Positions 25,887 through 37,847 of a stretch of DNA of 64,000 nt are shown here, in pieces (positions within the stretch are counted from its first letter, which is position 1; each line of letters opens with the position of its first letter). Both the position numbers and the translations under genes were made by a program. Origin of the DNA: Apostichopus japonicus (Eukaryota > Echinodermata > Holothuroidea > Aspidochirotida > Stichopodidae). The DNA lies in NCBI RefSeq assembly GCF_037975245.1, contig NC_092573.1:324501-388500 (forward strand), written 5' to 3'. Under the pieces are notes generated by a model. The model did not search any database and was not told the DNA's origin. It saw only the letters and a list, made by a program, of their open reading frames with translations.

Positions 25887-27089
25887 CAACCCTTTTTAAT
25901 TACGGTCGTCATGGTCGCATTGGCGACCACAATTCTCGGCTGGCGATGAGAATTTCTGGAAAAATTAATGCTAGTCGCCAGCCCTATAATACTGTGGCGA
26001 TCAGTTTTGCAACTGAAAATTTCACCAATGCTTTACAAAAAACTGAAATGTACTTACTGTCTAAACGCACGTTGCTCTAAAATTAATATTGAATGGATTT
26101 CCCGTTCCAAATTTTCGCAAAGTTCAGAGCAACAATAATTTCCTAAGACCGCTGTACACACATGTCGTAGTAGTCTACATACCATACCGTTGTAACATGC
26201 ATCTAATTCCCATTGACATTGGTCACGGAACATAAGTACAGTAGGTCATCGACATTCGAACTTGCCCAAGTTCATCGCACCATGGGAACGACCGAACGAC
26301 ACAACAACAACACATTGAACATTCTCCCGCCATCTGGACGCCGAGTGTAAATTTTGGTGTAATATGCAAATTACTGTACTGTGCGGTTAAAACTTAACCT
26401 ATTGCGACACACAATAATTTTGGGCAGCTGTTGTACAAGTAACTTTTTCATCAAATGTAAAGTACTGTAAGGTACTATAATTTATAAAAGACAGTTTTCT
26501 TCAGGTGGTAAGGAAAAGGGGTGTTTCGGTGAACTGAATCTCTTTGTATAGTATTTGGATACTTAAAATGACCATGTACATGCAGTTTCTATATCTCTTT
26601 AAGTAAGCTCTACTTAGCATTTTTATCGTTTGTGGATCTTTATTGGAATAAATACGAATGTATTGTTTAATGCCAGTATTTAACGGTAAGCATTTCTTAA
26701 ATTGTTGTACGTGTTTATACGTCTTTATACGATTCTGTGGACGTACACATGTCCAGTTATACGTGAGCGGTACTATAGCTATCGTTTACATTACGGTATT
26801 GTCCCATACATGTGTGTACACACGGGCCTTATGTTGCCACGACTATCATAGCGCGGGAATTAGAACTTAATTATACTATACTGTAGTTCAACGTTAGTGT
26901 AATCAGTACTGACAGTAGTGCTACTCGATGTTGAGCCTAGGCCTAGTGTTTTTCGTACTAATATTTAGCATATCAAAGTGGCGATCACATTTTCATTCTG
27001 GGCGACCAGAATTTGGGAAAAATAAAGTTCTAGTCGCCACAGGATTTTTCTCCTGGCGACCTCATTCACTGGGGAATTAAAAAGGGTTG
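25887..27089. mobile_element. hAT-like non-autonomous transposon, 1.2 kb
   Basis: Terminal inverted repeats CAACCCTTTTTAATT and AATTAAAAAGGGTTG are flanked by a perfect 8-bp target duplication CCCATAAG (25879-25886 and 27090-27097), typical of hAT insertion. Subterminal regions repeat GGCGACCA/TGGCGATxA words on both sides (for example GTCGCCAGCC, GTGGCGATCA, GGGCGACCAG). No transposase was recognised. The inside carries the dispersed repeat also found at 1.2 kb. Confidence 0.85.
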
Positions 27090-29130
27090 CCCATAAGATA
27101 CAGTATGTACAGTATATATGTCAAATATATTCATTTCATTATTCGTTATCCTACTGTGTACAGTATACAGTAGACTGTAAGTCTTGTTTATATAATTTGG
27201 GTTCCATTTCCGTTTCTTTGTAGCATAGGAATATGTATGTATACAGAACTCACTATTCTTACTGTACAGCCTTCCAAAAACAATTAATAATACAAAAAAT
27301 AAAAGGACACAAAAGCAATTAATCATGATAATGAACTATCATGTCATCTCAGAACTGAAATTAAATTTATTCCACGATTTTTTTTCACCAAAATTAAATT
27401 CATTCCTCAAGTTTTATTCTATCAAACACCTGCAAACAACTCCCGTCATTTTGATACACAATAATGATTGTAGTGTTTCCATAGTAACCAAGACTCAGTA
27501 GAAACACTGTAACTATACAATGCCAGTGACTAGAATCTGTCCACCCAAAAAAATCAGCAATAATTTTCATCAATCTCATGCCTTTTTCACAGTGCACTTT
27601 ATTATGATCATTATCATTTATTATGATCTACAGTACTGTACCTTATTCAGAAAATGTATTTATACCACCTTTTCTGGAGCACACATACAATTGCATATAT
27701 ATTAGACTTTTCAATTGCCACTGTAAACTTGCAATTTCTTTCACATTCTCTATTTGAATATGAAAACAAACTTTATTTGATCAGGCTGTTGCTAAAAGCT
27801 ATTTTCTTTTGATACAGCACAAAACATTTTAACAGTCTTCTTTTGCTGTGGTCCTCCTATAGTACACAGTAGAACTGCCTTGAACTGGTGACATTTGTGA
27901 CCAGAAATTACAGTACGGTAAAAAGACAGACAGAACATTTGATAAATAAATTTATGCACCCAATTATCATTGTCCAACAATGCAGTGTAAGAAAATGTTA
28001 TTGGTTGCAACAGAAATCAACAATTGAGGGGGCTATTCATTTAACCTCTCAAGGGGCCATTTGCTCCCCTTACTTTATACAACAGATTCATAATACACTC
28101 AGTGTTCGACTTATGGCCAAAAAATTGCATAGCAACAAATTTCGACAATTGCTATACAATATTTTTGTTGCATAGCAGTTCCCCAATATTGAATAGCAGT
28201 TTGAAATTACCACAAAACGGACCAAATGTTGGCGATCAATGTATTAACTAGAAAATGCTTATTTATTATTATTATTTATACTAGTGTTGCTACGATAATC
28301 GTTTTCAATATCGGTATCGGCCGATATTTGCAATATCGGCAGCATATCGGTATCGGTAAAATTTTGCCTAATTGCCGATAACAGCACACCGATATTGAAC
28401 TTTTCTTTTTAACAGCAGAGCTACCTGTACTTATTTATACTTGCAATGATTTGTTAATCTGCCCAAGACGATCCATTTCTTTAGCGTCAGTTAAACTCAG
28501 ATTCATTTTCGATTAATATCCATGGAAACCTGACTCTCCGTAACATCTAAAAACACATCTACGGCGCGCGAATATAACCAATGACCTTCGTGAACCTTGG
28601 CCTACACACAGCATTAGTGCAGCATATATACACTGTACTAACCATTCATTTCCTCAAAGGCCTCCGTGAAAACCTTGAACATGATGCATGTATACAGTAA
28701 CTGCACAGTTCAGCAGTGTTGGAAAACCTTGTTAAATTTCCCGCGAACACACTGCCGATTTCCAGCCGGTGTTCGCCTGCCTAGCACGTGTAATGTGCGA
28801 GCATAAAGGCGTGGTGTCCAGGGGCCCGTCTTAGGGCTATGGTGGGGTCATGGGGTAGAACCCCTCGTGGGGATCCTGGGGGCGAAAGCCCCCGAAAATT
28901 GTTGTAATTTTTTGCGATGTATGTCGATGAAAAAAATCGCAGTTGAGGATGCAAAATACTGACAACTTTTTTTATTTAAATTGTCACGAAACTGATGAAA
29001 ATTTTAGAATGACAAGTTAAAGTAGCTATATTATGTTATAAAATGAAAAGAGATTTAATCTGTCTTTCAGTCTTTAAAAAGTGCAACTTACAAAACTTCC
29101 GATATTGGGCAGGTCCAAGCTATTTGCACT

Positions 29131-29526
29131 GTGACGTACGGGACATTTCAGAGACTTAAATGTGTCTAAAAGTTATAAAAAATCTATTTTCCAGAAACTT
29201 TTTCAGGTTTTCATATTTGTTATTGCTGCTACTTTATTACAAACTTATGAAGATTTCCTACACTTGCTTTAATTAGGTCCCATCTTAATTAATGTACAGT
29301 GTGACGTACGGGACCAGAGAATTTTGTGTTTTTGTTGCTAAAGAGCAAAGCTGAAATCGCTCTGAAATTAGGAGGGCAGTGATCAAGCTGTTATAACTAG
29401 TGAATAGCCTAACCTTCCAAGGGCTAAGCTGTAACATATTAGAAAAAAATATGAAGCCATTCCAGTTCAGTGATTACACAAATGAAAATTGTCCTGTGAC
29501 GTACGGGACATGTGACGTACGGGACA
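29131..29526 (+). promoter_or_regulatory. Left cluster of GTGACGTACGGGACA sites
   Basis: Copies at 29131, 29301 (last base changed), 29496 and 29512, all in the same orientation; the last two are nearly adjacent. The core CGTACG is self-complementary. Repeated subterminal sites of this kind are usually transposase-binding sites; that role is inferred. Confidence 0.6.
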
Positions 29527-29762
29527 ATTTGTCCAAATAAAAATTGACTATGAAAACTCATATTTTTATTCCTGAATATACCATAACAAGCTGATTTCTA
29601 CATAAAAACATTAATTTGGATTTGCCAGAACAATGTCATTGGTAATTTCATGCCATATTTCCTTCTTTCGAGGATCGAAAAGAGCAGTGACTGTACTTGT
29701 GAGATCATTCCACTACATAAAACACAGAATGCGCAAAGTATAAATCTACTCTACACATTCAT

Positions 29763-31003
29763 CAAATACTCATAACATCAATTTTAGCTTTGTTAGACCA
29801 CAAATGATCCAAGATGCAAGTTTTGGTGCAAAACTGTCTCGGTATATACTGTACAACACTGTATCATACTCCCCACTATTGACCCTCAAGTTGAAATATG
29901 ATCCATCCCATTCAAAACATACCAAAATGTTCACAGTAACATCCACATAATGTCCATCTATGAAACTAGTACAACAAAGAAAACTCTATAGACCTAATAA
30001 TGGTTACCAGACCAAATACTCATTACATCAATTCTAGCTTTGTTTGACCACAAATGATTCAAGATGCAAAGTTTTGGTGCAAAACTGTTTCCGGTATATA
30101 TACGGTACAGCACTGTATCATACTCCCCACTATTGACCCTGAAGTTGAAATATGATCCATCATATTCTACCAAAATGTCCACAGTAACATCCACATAATG
30201 TCCATCTATGAAACTAGTACAACAAAGAAAACTCTATAGACCTGATACTGCAGACCAGACCAAATACTCATAACATCAATTCTAGCTTTGTTAGACCGCA
30301 AATGATTCAAGATGCAAGTTTTGGTGCAAAACTGTTTCCGGTATATACTGTACATCACTGTATCATACTCCCCACTATTGACCCTCAAGTTGAAATATGA
30401 TCCATCCCATTCAAAACATACCAAAATGTCCACAGTAACGTCCACGTAATGTCCATCTATGAAACTAGTACAACGAAGAAAACTCTATAGACCTGATACT
30501 GCAGACCAGACCAAATAGTCATAACATCAATTCTAGCTTTGTTAGACCACAAATGATTCAAGATGCAAAGTTTTGGTGCAAAACTGTTTTGGTATATACT
30601 GTGCAACACTGTATCATACTCCCCACTATTGACCCTCAAGTTGAAATATGATCCATCCCATTCAAAACATATCAAAATGTCCACAGTAACGTCCACATAA
30701 TGTCCATCTATGAAACTAGTACAACAAAGAAAACTCTATAGACCTGATACTGGTTACCTGACCAAATAGTCATAACATCAATTCTAGCTTTGTTAGACCA
30801 CAAATGATTCAAGATGCAAAGTTTTGGTGCAAAACTGTTTCCGGTATATACTGTACAACACTGTATCATATTCCCCACTATTAACCCTCAAGTTGAAATA
30901 TGATCCATCCCATTCAAAACATATCAAAATGTCCACAGTAACGTCAATGTAATGTCCATCTATGAAACTAGTACAACAAAGAAAACTCTATAGACCTAAT
31001 ACT
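29763..31003 (-). repeat. 251-bp tandem array with exon-like units
   Basis: Five copies with periods of 248-252 bases. On the minus strand each copy has TTTGTTGTACTAG, which looks like a 3' splice site, followed by an open stretch beginning FIDGHYVDVTVDIL and continuing DGSYFNLRVNSGEYDTV. A period that is not a multiple of three prevents the copies from being read as one protein. The peptide was not recognised. It may be a captured host exon that was then amplified. Confidence 0.75.
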
Positions 31004-31484
31004 GATTATTGAACAAACTCATGAGTGTTTGTCCTCTGCAAAAATTGGGCGAGCAAAACTCTACACTTGTAACTAAAAATCTCAATGTCTACTATCTAAG
31101 TTCAGGACACAAGAACATTGTTGCACAGTCATGATAGTCACACTTCACAATAGGCCTACGAAATGTTGAAATGCAAACTCAACATTCTTGAAGTTGTCCT
31201 CATTCAATGTCAATGTTGAATAGCATTGTAGATGATTCTGTATCCCACACACACACACAATTGACTTCCCGATAGTATATTGAACAACACCTGGGCTGTT
31301 GGTGGTCATCAGTCAATGGTTTATTTGAAGCCATGTTGTGCTCTTCAGGCATGCAGGGATTATAAGTTGCAACTACCATCTTTCAACAAAATAAATTTGT
31401 AAGCATTGAAAGGTTTCCAGTAGAGGTCCCCATTGGAGCCCATGCATGTTTATTATGTATAAATACAGGGTTTCCCCCACACTA

Positions 31485-31852
31485 TGTCCCGTACGTCACA
31501 TTTTGTCCCGTACGTCACATTTTAAATTTTGATAATTAGATTTGCTGTGAATATTTTTTCAATTTTTTTGGGATGGATTTTGTTGAACAATGTTCTTAAT
31601 TAGAACTTTACAGAATATCACCAAAAAAAAATTGTTCGTCCATATCAAAACTTGAAAAAAAGTGCTGAAAATTGTGACGTACGGGACATCAGTATTTGGA
31701 CACTAGCTAATTAGCATATTTAATTGATGAACCCCCAAACATAATATGTCAAAATTATTGGAAGGAAGGGTGTATCATGTCCCACATAACTTATATTCAA
31801 TAAGTTCATATTGCTGGCAGGGAAATAGAATTCCAAATGTCCCGTACGTCAC
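31485..31852 (-). promoter_or_regulatory. Right cluster of GTGACGTACGGGACA sites
   Basis: Inverted copies at 31485-31499, 31504-31518 and 31838-31852, plus one in direct orientation at 31674-31688. The close pair at 31485/31504 mirrors the close pair of the left cluster. Confidence 0.6.
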
Positions 31853-33145
31853 GCTGCAATTTGAATTTATGCAAATTAGCCGGCTGTAATTGTTCGAATA
31901 GGCAAAACAATTAAAAAAAATTATGAAAATCTGAAACTTCAATAATTCAGCTTTAACATGACACCACATTTAGGGTGCTTCAGTAAAGTTTGAAATTTGG
32001 CTTCTAGGGATACAATAGCTTGGACCTGCCCTATTATGAAACAAACAACGTTCAGCAAAGCCCCGTTTCTAGACTGCCTAACAATGAATAGCGTGCACTA
32101 TGCGTACATTTTTACAACTGCAGTGTTTAACCCTATACCCAACTACTGTACCACGGTACATGTGCTGCGAATTTGCCCAGGTACCTTCCCAACAACTGTG
32201 GGCTCATCCCCTGTGTAACACCTGTTTGTTAACATTTTTTTGGCACGTTGCCAGGGAACATTTTAGTTACGTGAGATCCGTAACCGCCGAGGTGGTTAGG
32301 CTATTTGCTTTACACTTAACTATGGTAGGATATTATTTTTTCAGGTTTTTTTCGCTATACGGTCAAGTGAATAAGTTGTACATTGAGTATAAACTCAATA
32401 AATTATAACTTCTACATTGTGATCGACAGTTCGTAAGTTAAGGTTTGAGTGTTTGCTCCCAAATCTGACTAGGAATTTGCATCGCACAAATCGGCACAAT
32501 GTGCGATGCTGATTTGGAAACGTCTCGCAAGTTTGTCGTTTTGGATCGCATTTTGTGATGCGATACCGGAAAAATCGAACACTGAATACACTACTGCTTT
32601 AAAAAACATAAAGAAATGAACATTTTTATATTAATGTTAAATTATTTAAGTTAAATGCATACAAGAAATACTGTACATCAATGATCACCAAATATTTGAT
32701 ATGTACACCTCTGAAACCGAAGACTGTGGCACACATGTATACAGTACCTGTCTATTATCAAATGACAAAAAAAAACTCACTGAAGAATAATTGCTTTGCA
32801 TTTAAGATATCCCGGCTCTAAGTATTGGACTATTGGACTCTGTATAAAGATATTTTGGAAATTAATATCTACTCTTTCTTTGCAAAATGATTTGTAACCC
32901 CAACAAAATCAAGACAACCTCCAGGATGCATGGTCACCCATTCAATCCAGTGTCGTACACAACATAAATAATGTAACGTGTACTGGGGATTGGTTGTCGC
33001 CCTCTATTACCCAAATTTGACAGGGCAAATTCAAAGCTGTCAAGGTCAACCATGCATATCATTTTATATCTATAGAAGGAAGTTGAAACTTGCATGCCAG
33101 ATGGCAGGTAAGACTGGATACTGAAGGCCTTAGAAGTACTATACA

Positions 33146-33211
33146 TTATGGTGTTCTCATACCAATTCCACTACATTCTGGTGTTCTCATACCAATTCCA
33201 CTACATTCTGA
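33146..33211 (+). repeat. Short direct duplication
   Basis: CTCATACCAATTCCACTACA, with its flanking TTATGGTGTT/TTCTGGTGTT, occurs twice in a row with a period of about 33 bases. Confidence 0.8.
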
Positions 33212-33580
33212 CCCTTCTTTAATGTAGGTTCACTAAATGTAATCCTGTAAATTGCTAGTCAATGCTGTGCACTACAGTATGTCAGGCTAGTGTTCGACAG
33301 GATCATACAATACACCTCAGGATTTAGCCAAGTGCTGCATGATTTCAATTAAAGGAAGACATCTTGCCGTTAAAAGCATCACCTGCATACAGTAATTATC
33401 TTTTGGAATTCTCCATCCAGTAACTTCGAAGGGATATGTGTGTGCTTTGGGTGGGGGTGGGAGGGGGAAATTAACACTTGCAAGCAACTGAAGTTGTTCT
33501 GCCGTAGTTTGAAGTTGTCACAAAACTTTTTCACTTGAGGAATATGTAAGCTGTGCTCTCACTTAACTGGTAGGATATAT

Positions 33581-33700
33581 CCAAACTTTCATGATTTGGA
33601 TAAATTTACAAGTGGCAAACTTACCTTTCTCCTCACAACCATTGCACACTCTATATTCCATGTCCTTGTGTGATCTGGCAACCATTTAACATTGTCTTCC
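33581..33700 (+). repeat. DIRS terminal-repeat relic (left-end type)
   Basis: CCAAACTTTCATGATTTGG, a TTTACAAGTGGC block, CTTACCTTTCTCCTCACAAC and a later GTGATCTGGCAACC follow the left DIRS end and the 4.36-kb relic in order. No right end was identified downstream. Confidence 0.5.
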
Positions 33701-36700
33701 CAGTTACTCAGTGACTGGTTAAATTGGTTCAACTGGCCATCTCATTGTACTGTACAGTACCGCCCAGACATTTTAATTAGTGGTATTAATATTTTGAGAT
33801 CTATTTTCATTTAGAGGTTAGTTACTGAGCGAGAAACTGGACTTGTCGTTACTTTCTACAGTACACTCTCATTGCATGTTGATCAAGTTGATACTTGCAT
33901 TTGGAAGTATGCATTATGGGTTTCCAATATCAAGTCAAAACAAATACTCTCTTTCCAGATTGTACGAGACTGTTATTTAATGGCTAGACAGGATCCAGTA
34001 TTCAATTTCCAACTCTTTATCTTTAATTATAAATACTTCTTACAGCATGCACACTGTCTACAGACAGCCATGTTCTCTGATTACCATCTTTGATGTATGC
34101 AATGTGTATTTATTTATTCATGTATTTCCTTGCTTTTCAGTTAATTTCATGCACCACTTGAAATTTATGGAATCTACAGAAAAGGTCTTGGCGGGTTGAT
34201 CTGGAGAGATGTACAGTAAACTAATTAACCACTTCCACATGCTACAAATACCTACTGTTCACAGTTTACAGTAATATGTGAGGTACTAATTCATCTCACT
34301 ATGTGCACCATCAACGGATTGAGACATCTTGAGACACTAGTGACAAAGTATATAAAGTGTTCTACAGTGATACAGTAGTTGTCTGATCCAGTGCAAACCA
34401 TCAGTATGTATCATGTAAAACAAAGTCAGAGCAATGGCAATAGTAATAGCATTTCATCTCTTTACTAGTCTTTACTAGTATCTATTTTTTTCCCTTTTTT
34501 TCTTCAACAAATCAGTCTCTAGCCTCTACGGTTGCAAAAGTTGATGAATACTGTACATGTCATGAGGGTACAATCAAGAACGTTGCGAGCTGGACACCAC
34601 ACTGTGTAGTTCCTACGACAAAATGCTGTCATGCTACTGTCCCATTTATTACAGTTTTCATATGTAAAGAAACAAAGGAGGAAATTAAAAATTGGAAGGA
34701 AATGTTTTTTGTTTTGATTCTGGTAAATACTATGAGTAGTATAATTTCTTAGCCAAGATAGGCTAATGTCTTTTCTACATGAAATAAGTTTTATTTAACG
34801 CACGATGTCATCATTTACCATCCATTTATGCTACAAACATTTCTGGCTCCATTTGACGATTGTTTGTATAAGACTTGCATCCTAAGTGTTGAACGTAGTT
34901 GGTCAAAGAGAGCAACGAATCATACTACAGAAGTAACAGGAAGGATAGGCATGTGTTCTTCCAAAAAGCAAAAGATGCTGTGCTCACAGAAACCGATATT
35001 GGCGATATCAGCATGACACTACCACTTTTCTTGTTTTAAATATTATTACCTACAACATGCTGAAAAGTGCTGTAAGTGTTAGCCCTACCAAAGTAGATCT
35101 CAAAACACAATGAAATAAAAGTAGGTACAGTTCACTGTGGTGAATAACCTTTTGAAATCAGGTCTTCCAACACACAAAAAAAGGCAGTAACTTCTAAACT
35201 GACAGTGGTTGTTGAATATTCCATGTAGCATTGTGAATGATTGCAATGCCCTTTCACCATAGTTAAGACAACAAATCATGTACAGATCAATTGCTACATA
35301 CAGTAACAGATCAAAACATTGAGAAACCATTGAACCAACACCTTACATATTGTGGTGTAAGGGAACCTTCAAAACACTGCTGCATGAAATACAACTTTTT
35401 ATGCTTGAGCTCTTTACACTCTGCTTCAGAGTAGTGACACCTACAATAGTTTGGGTCACGATTCCCTATATATTTTTTATCATGGCAGTGACAGACTGTG
35501 GATTACCCCACTGTCCTCTTGTGGCCTTTGCTCTGTAATTATTGAGAATAAACAAGAAGGGGAGGCAAAATAAAAATAGTCCAATGTACCTCCACTCCAG
35601 CACTCTGGCTACTTCTTTAAAAGCAAAAGCTACGATCACACAACTGTCTTCTTTCTTTGAGAAACTAAAATTTAAGGCAGGCTGAAAATCTTTTTGAAAC
35701 ACAGAAAACAGAAACTACAGTAAGGCTCTGGAATATCATCTGTACAATTTCTAACTAACCCTGATACATTCAACTTCAAAGGAAAACTATTTCTGTGAAA
35801 TTTCTCAGAACTTTCGGGAAATTTTTGGAAAATTGCTGAAAATTCAAAGTCTATATGGCACTAAATTCCACTTCCTTGCTTGAAAAGGTAATCCATAGAA
35901 ATTAAACCATCAAACAGCAGTTATCATTTGCATTACACGAGCATTCTACCTACTTGTGGCAAGATTACCGCACCCCACACACTGCCGACCAACATCATTG
36001 CCTAAATTGCCACATTGGTTCTCAGAAAGGACAGTTTCACAAAAATCCCTGTCTAGTCCATTTAAACTGTACATCTGTAATACAAACAGCTTAGAAAGAT
36101 AAACAGTTCCTGTAGGATAATACCAATTAAAAGTTTTGTGAACCTTTGACTGTATACCATTTATCATGGAAACTTTGAGTGATGTCACATACAGTCCCAG
36201 AGTCCCACTCGTCCACGCTTGTTTTCAAATTGGTTTTGCTGGGTACTTCAATAGCAGATTTGGCCCATGACTCAGAGAGCAAACCTGGTTGGTCTCAGTA
36301 ACATACACCATAGACAAAAAAACTTAAATAATGTAGGAGTTTTGTGACACTTGTGACATTTGTTTTACATTCCTTAATACCCACAAACCTAAGGAAAGGC
36401 AAACTATTACCTGTAGGTAGGGTTTCAGTATACATTATGGCAGTGCTGGTTTGCAATGGTAAAGTTTATATGCTCTCCTGGCCTCCTTATGAAATAACAA
36501 TAAAAACTATGAAATAACAATAAGGGTGCTTCTGATGTTGAATGTGTTGCAAGTTTTTACTGATAATTCAAGATAATTCCAAGCCTACATTTCATTACAA
36601 ACATGAGGAAAAACATTACCAATGGTAAAGTTCTTGTGCAAAATTGTGTTTGTAATCTGGCACTGAGAGCTTTGGATTTCTTAAATCAATAAGGACATAG

Positions 36701-37847
36701 TAATAAAAGACCAATGTTTTGATAATGGCCACCTACAGCCTAGCTACGTAGTATTATTTTATCTGAACTTTTTACTGCTACAGTACAAGATAGTATGCAA
36801 ACTTGAGCATGGTTAAGTACTGTAAATTTGTAAGTTGATATTTTGAAAGCTAAAAATTCCATGGTGAACTTCAGGTAAGTTCTTCTCAATGCCAATTAAT
36901 TATGTCAAATGGTTTTGAATGGTAGATTTGGAAGGGAGTGGGCAGTCACCCTAGAGAAGGTTATCTGGGAAGGGGGAGGGGCACAGTGCAAGAATTTTAT
37001 CAGTTTAACAGGTAAAGGAGATTCTTTTGGTAATTCACCTAACAAGTTACCCGACATGAAATACATACAGTACGTATTCTTTCCATTCTTCATTACCATT
37101 ATTAACTACAACCTGTTGAACAACTAGTTGAATTAATCCCCTGGAATTCTACCTGTCTCCAGAAGGGAATCATGTTGCAGAACTGTAACCTGCATCTAAA
37201 GGGATACAATAACTACATACGTTTAATGCTGTACCAGTAAAATATGTGTTTGACAAAAGCCAAAGCCCTCTGATCATGGACTTCTGAGACTACAGTACAT
37301 ATGCCTGAATATTTTCTCACATTACCTCAATTTTATAATGTTACAAATTAGAGAGTTGAATTGTAAGCTACAGGCCGAGTTTGTTTGTAAGTCTTGAATC
37401 ATAAACCATGTTTGTTGATCAAGTGTTCAATGTAAGGTATATGCAAGTATAACGTCAGAATTCTTGCATCATAAAATTTGGGACACTGTCATCATTTATT
37501 TTGATTAATTTGTAGCTGTTGATGTCAAATTACTGTACACTTGAGATGGTTACAAACACTACTTTAAAGTGTCCACACAGTACTGCTTACTACTGAACAG
37601 TACACGTTTGTAATGTTATGATTGGTTTTACTATGTACTCAAGACTACTATAGGTAATATCATTTTATATGTTACTTTACAAGCGGTTACAGAAATTTAA
37701 GTGTCGCCAAAAACTGAATTTTACTCGCTAACGAGAGGGTTGGTGAAGTGCATCAATTTGTTATCAGGCTTAGTATGCAGTAAAATGTAGGTTGACATTG
37801 CTCAAACATCATTAGACTTTTGAATGCCGACATTTGTGTCAACCTTC

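Larger units (their letters stand above)
29107..32031. mobile_element. Unclassified non-autonomous DNA transposon, 2.9 kb
   Basis: Perfect 18-bp terminal inverted repeats GGGCAGGTCCAAGCTATT are flanked by TATT on both sides (29103-29106 and 32032-32035). The related element at 38.2 kb shows the empty site (GATATTATG) with a single TATT, which confirms insertion and a 4-bp duplication. GTGACGTACGGGACA occurs four times near the left end in one orientation and four times near the right end, three of them inverted. The middle is a 251-bp tandem array. No transposase was seen, and the superfamily is not assigned. Confidence 0.85.
28100..32584. mobile_element. hAT-like transposon, 4.5 kb, with a nested insertion
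   Basis: Terminal inverted repeats CAGTGTTCGA and TCGAACACTG have a perfect 8-bp target duplication AATACACT (28092-28099 and 32585-32592). The interior from about 28790 to 29106 and from 32032 to about 32350 matches the core of the element at 37848-39481. A separate transposon (29107-32031) has inserted between the two parts. A TAGTGTTGC start followed by ATATCGGTATCGG repeats at 28283-28400 resembles the end of yet another hAT family. No transposase frame was found. Confidence 0.85.

Noticed and set aside
34980-35013. CCGATATTGGCGATATCAGC followed by ATGACACTA as the right end of the hAT family that starts TAGTGTTGC at 28283
   Set aside because: The flanks do not show a shared 8-bp target duplication, and the pairing of the two ends is poor.
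37141-37165. CTACCTGTCTCCAG as another DIRS end
   Set aside because: Only 13 bases match and the outer tip and inner blocks are missing.
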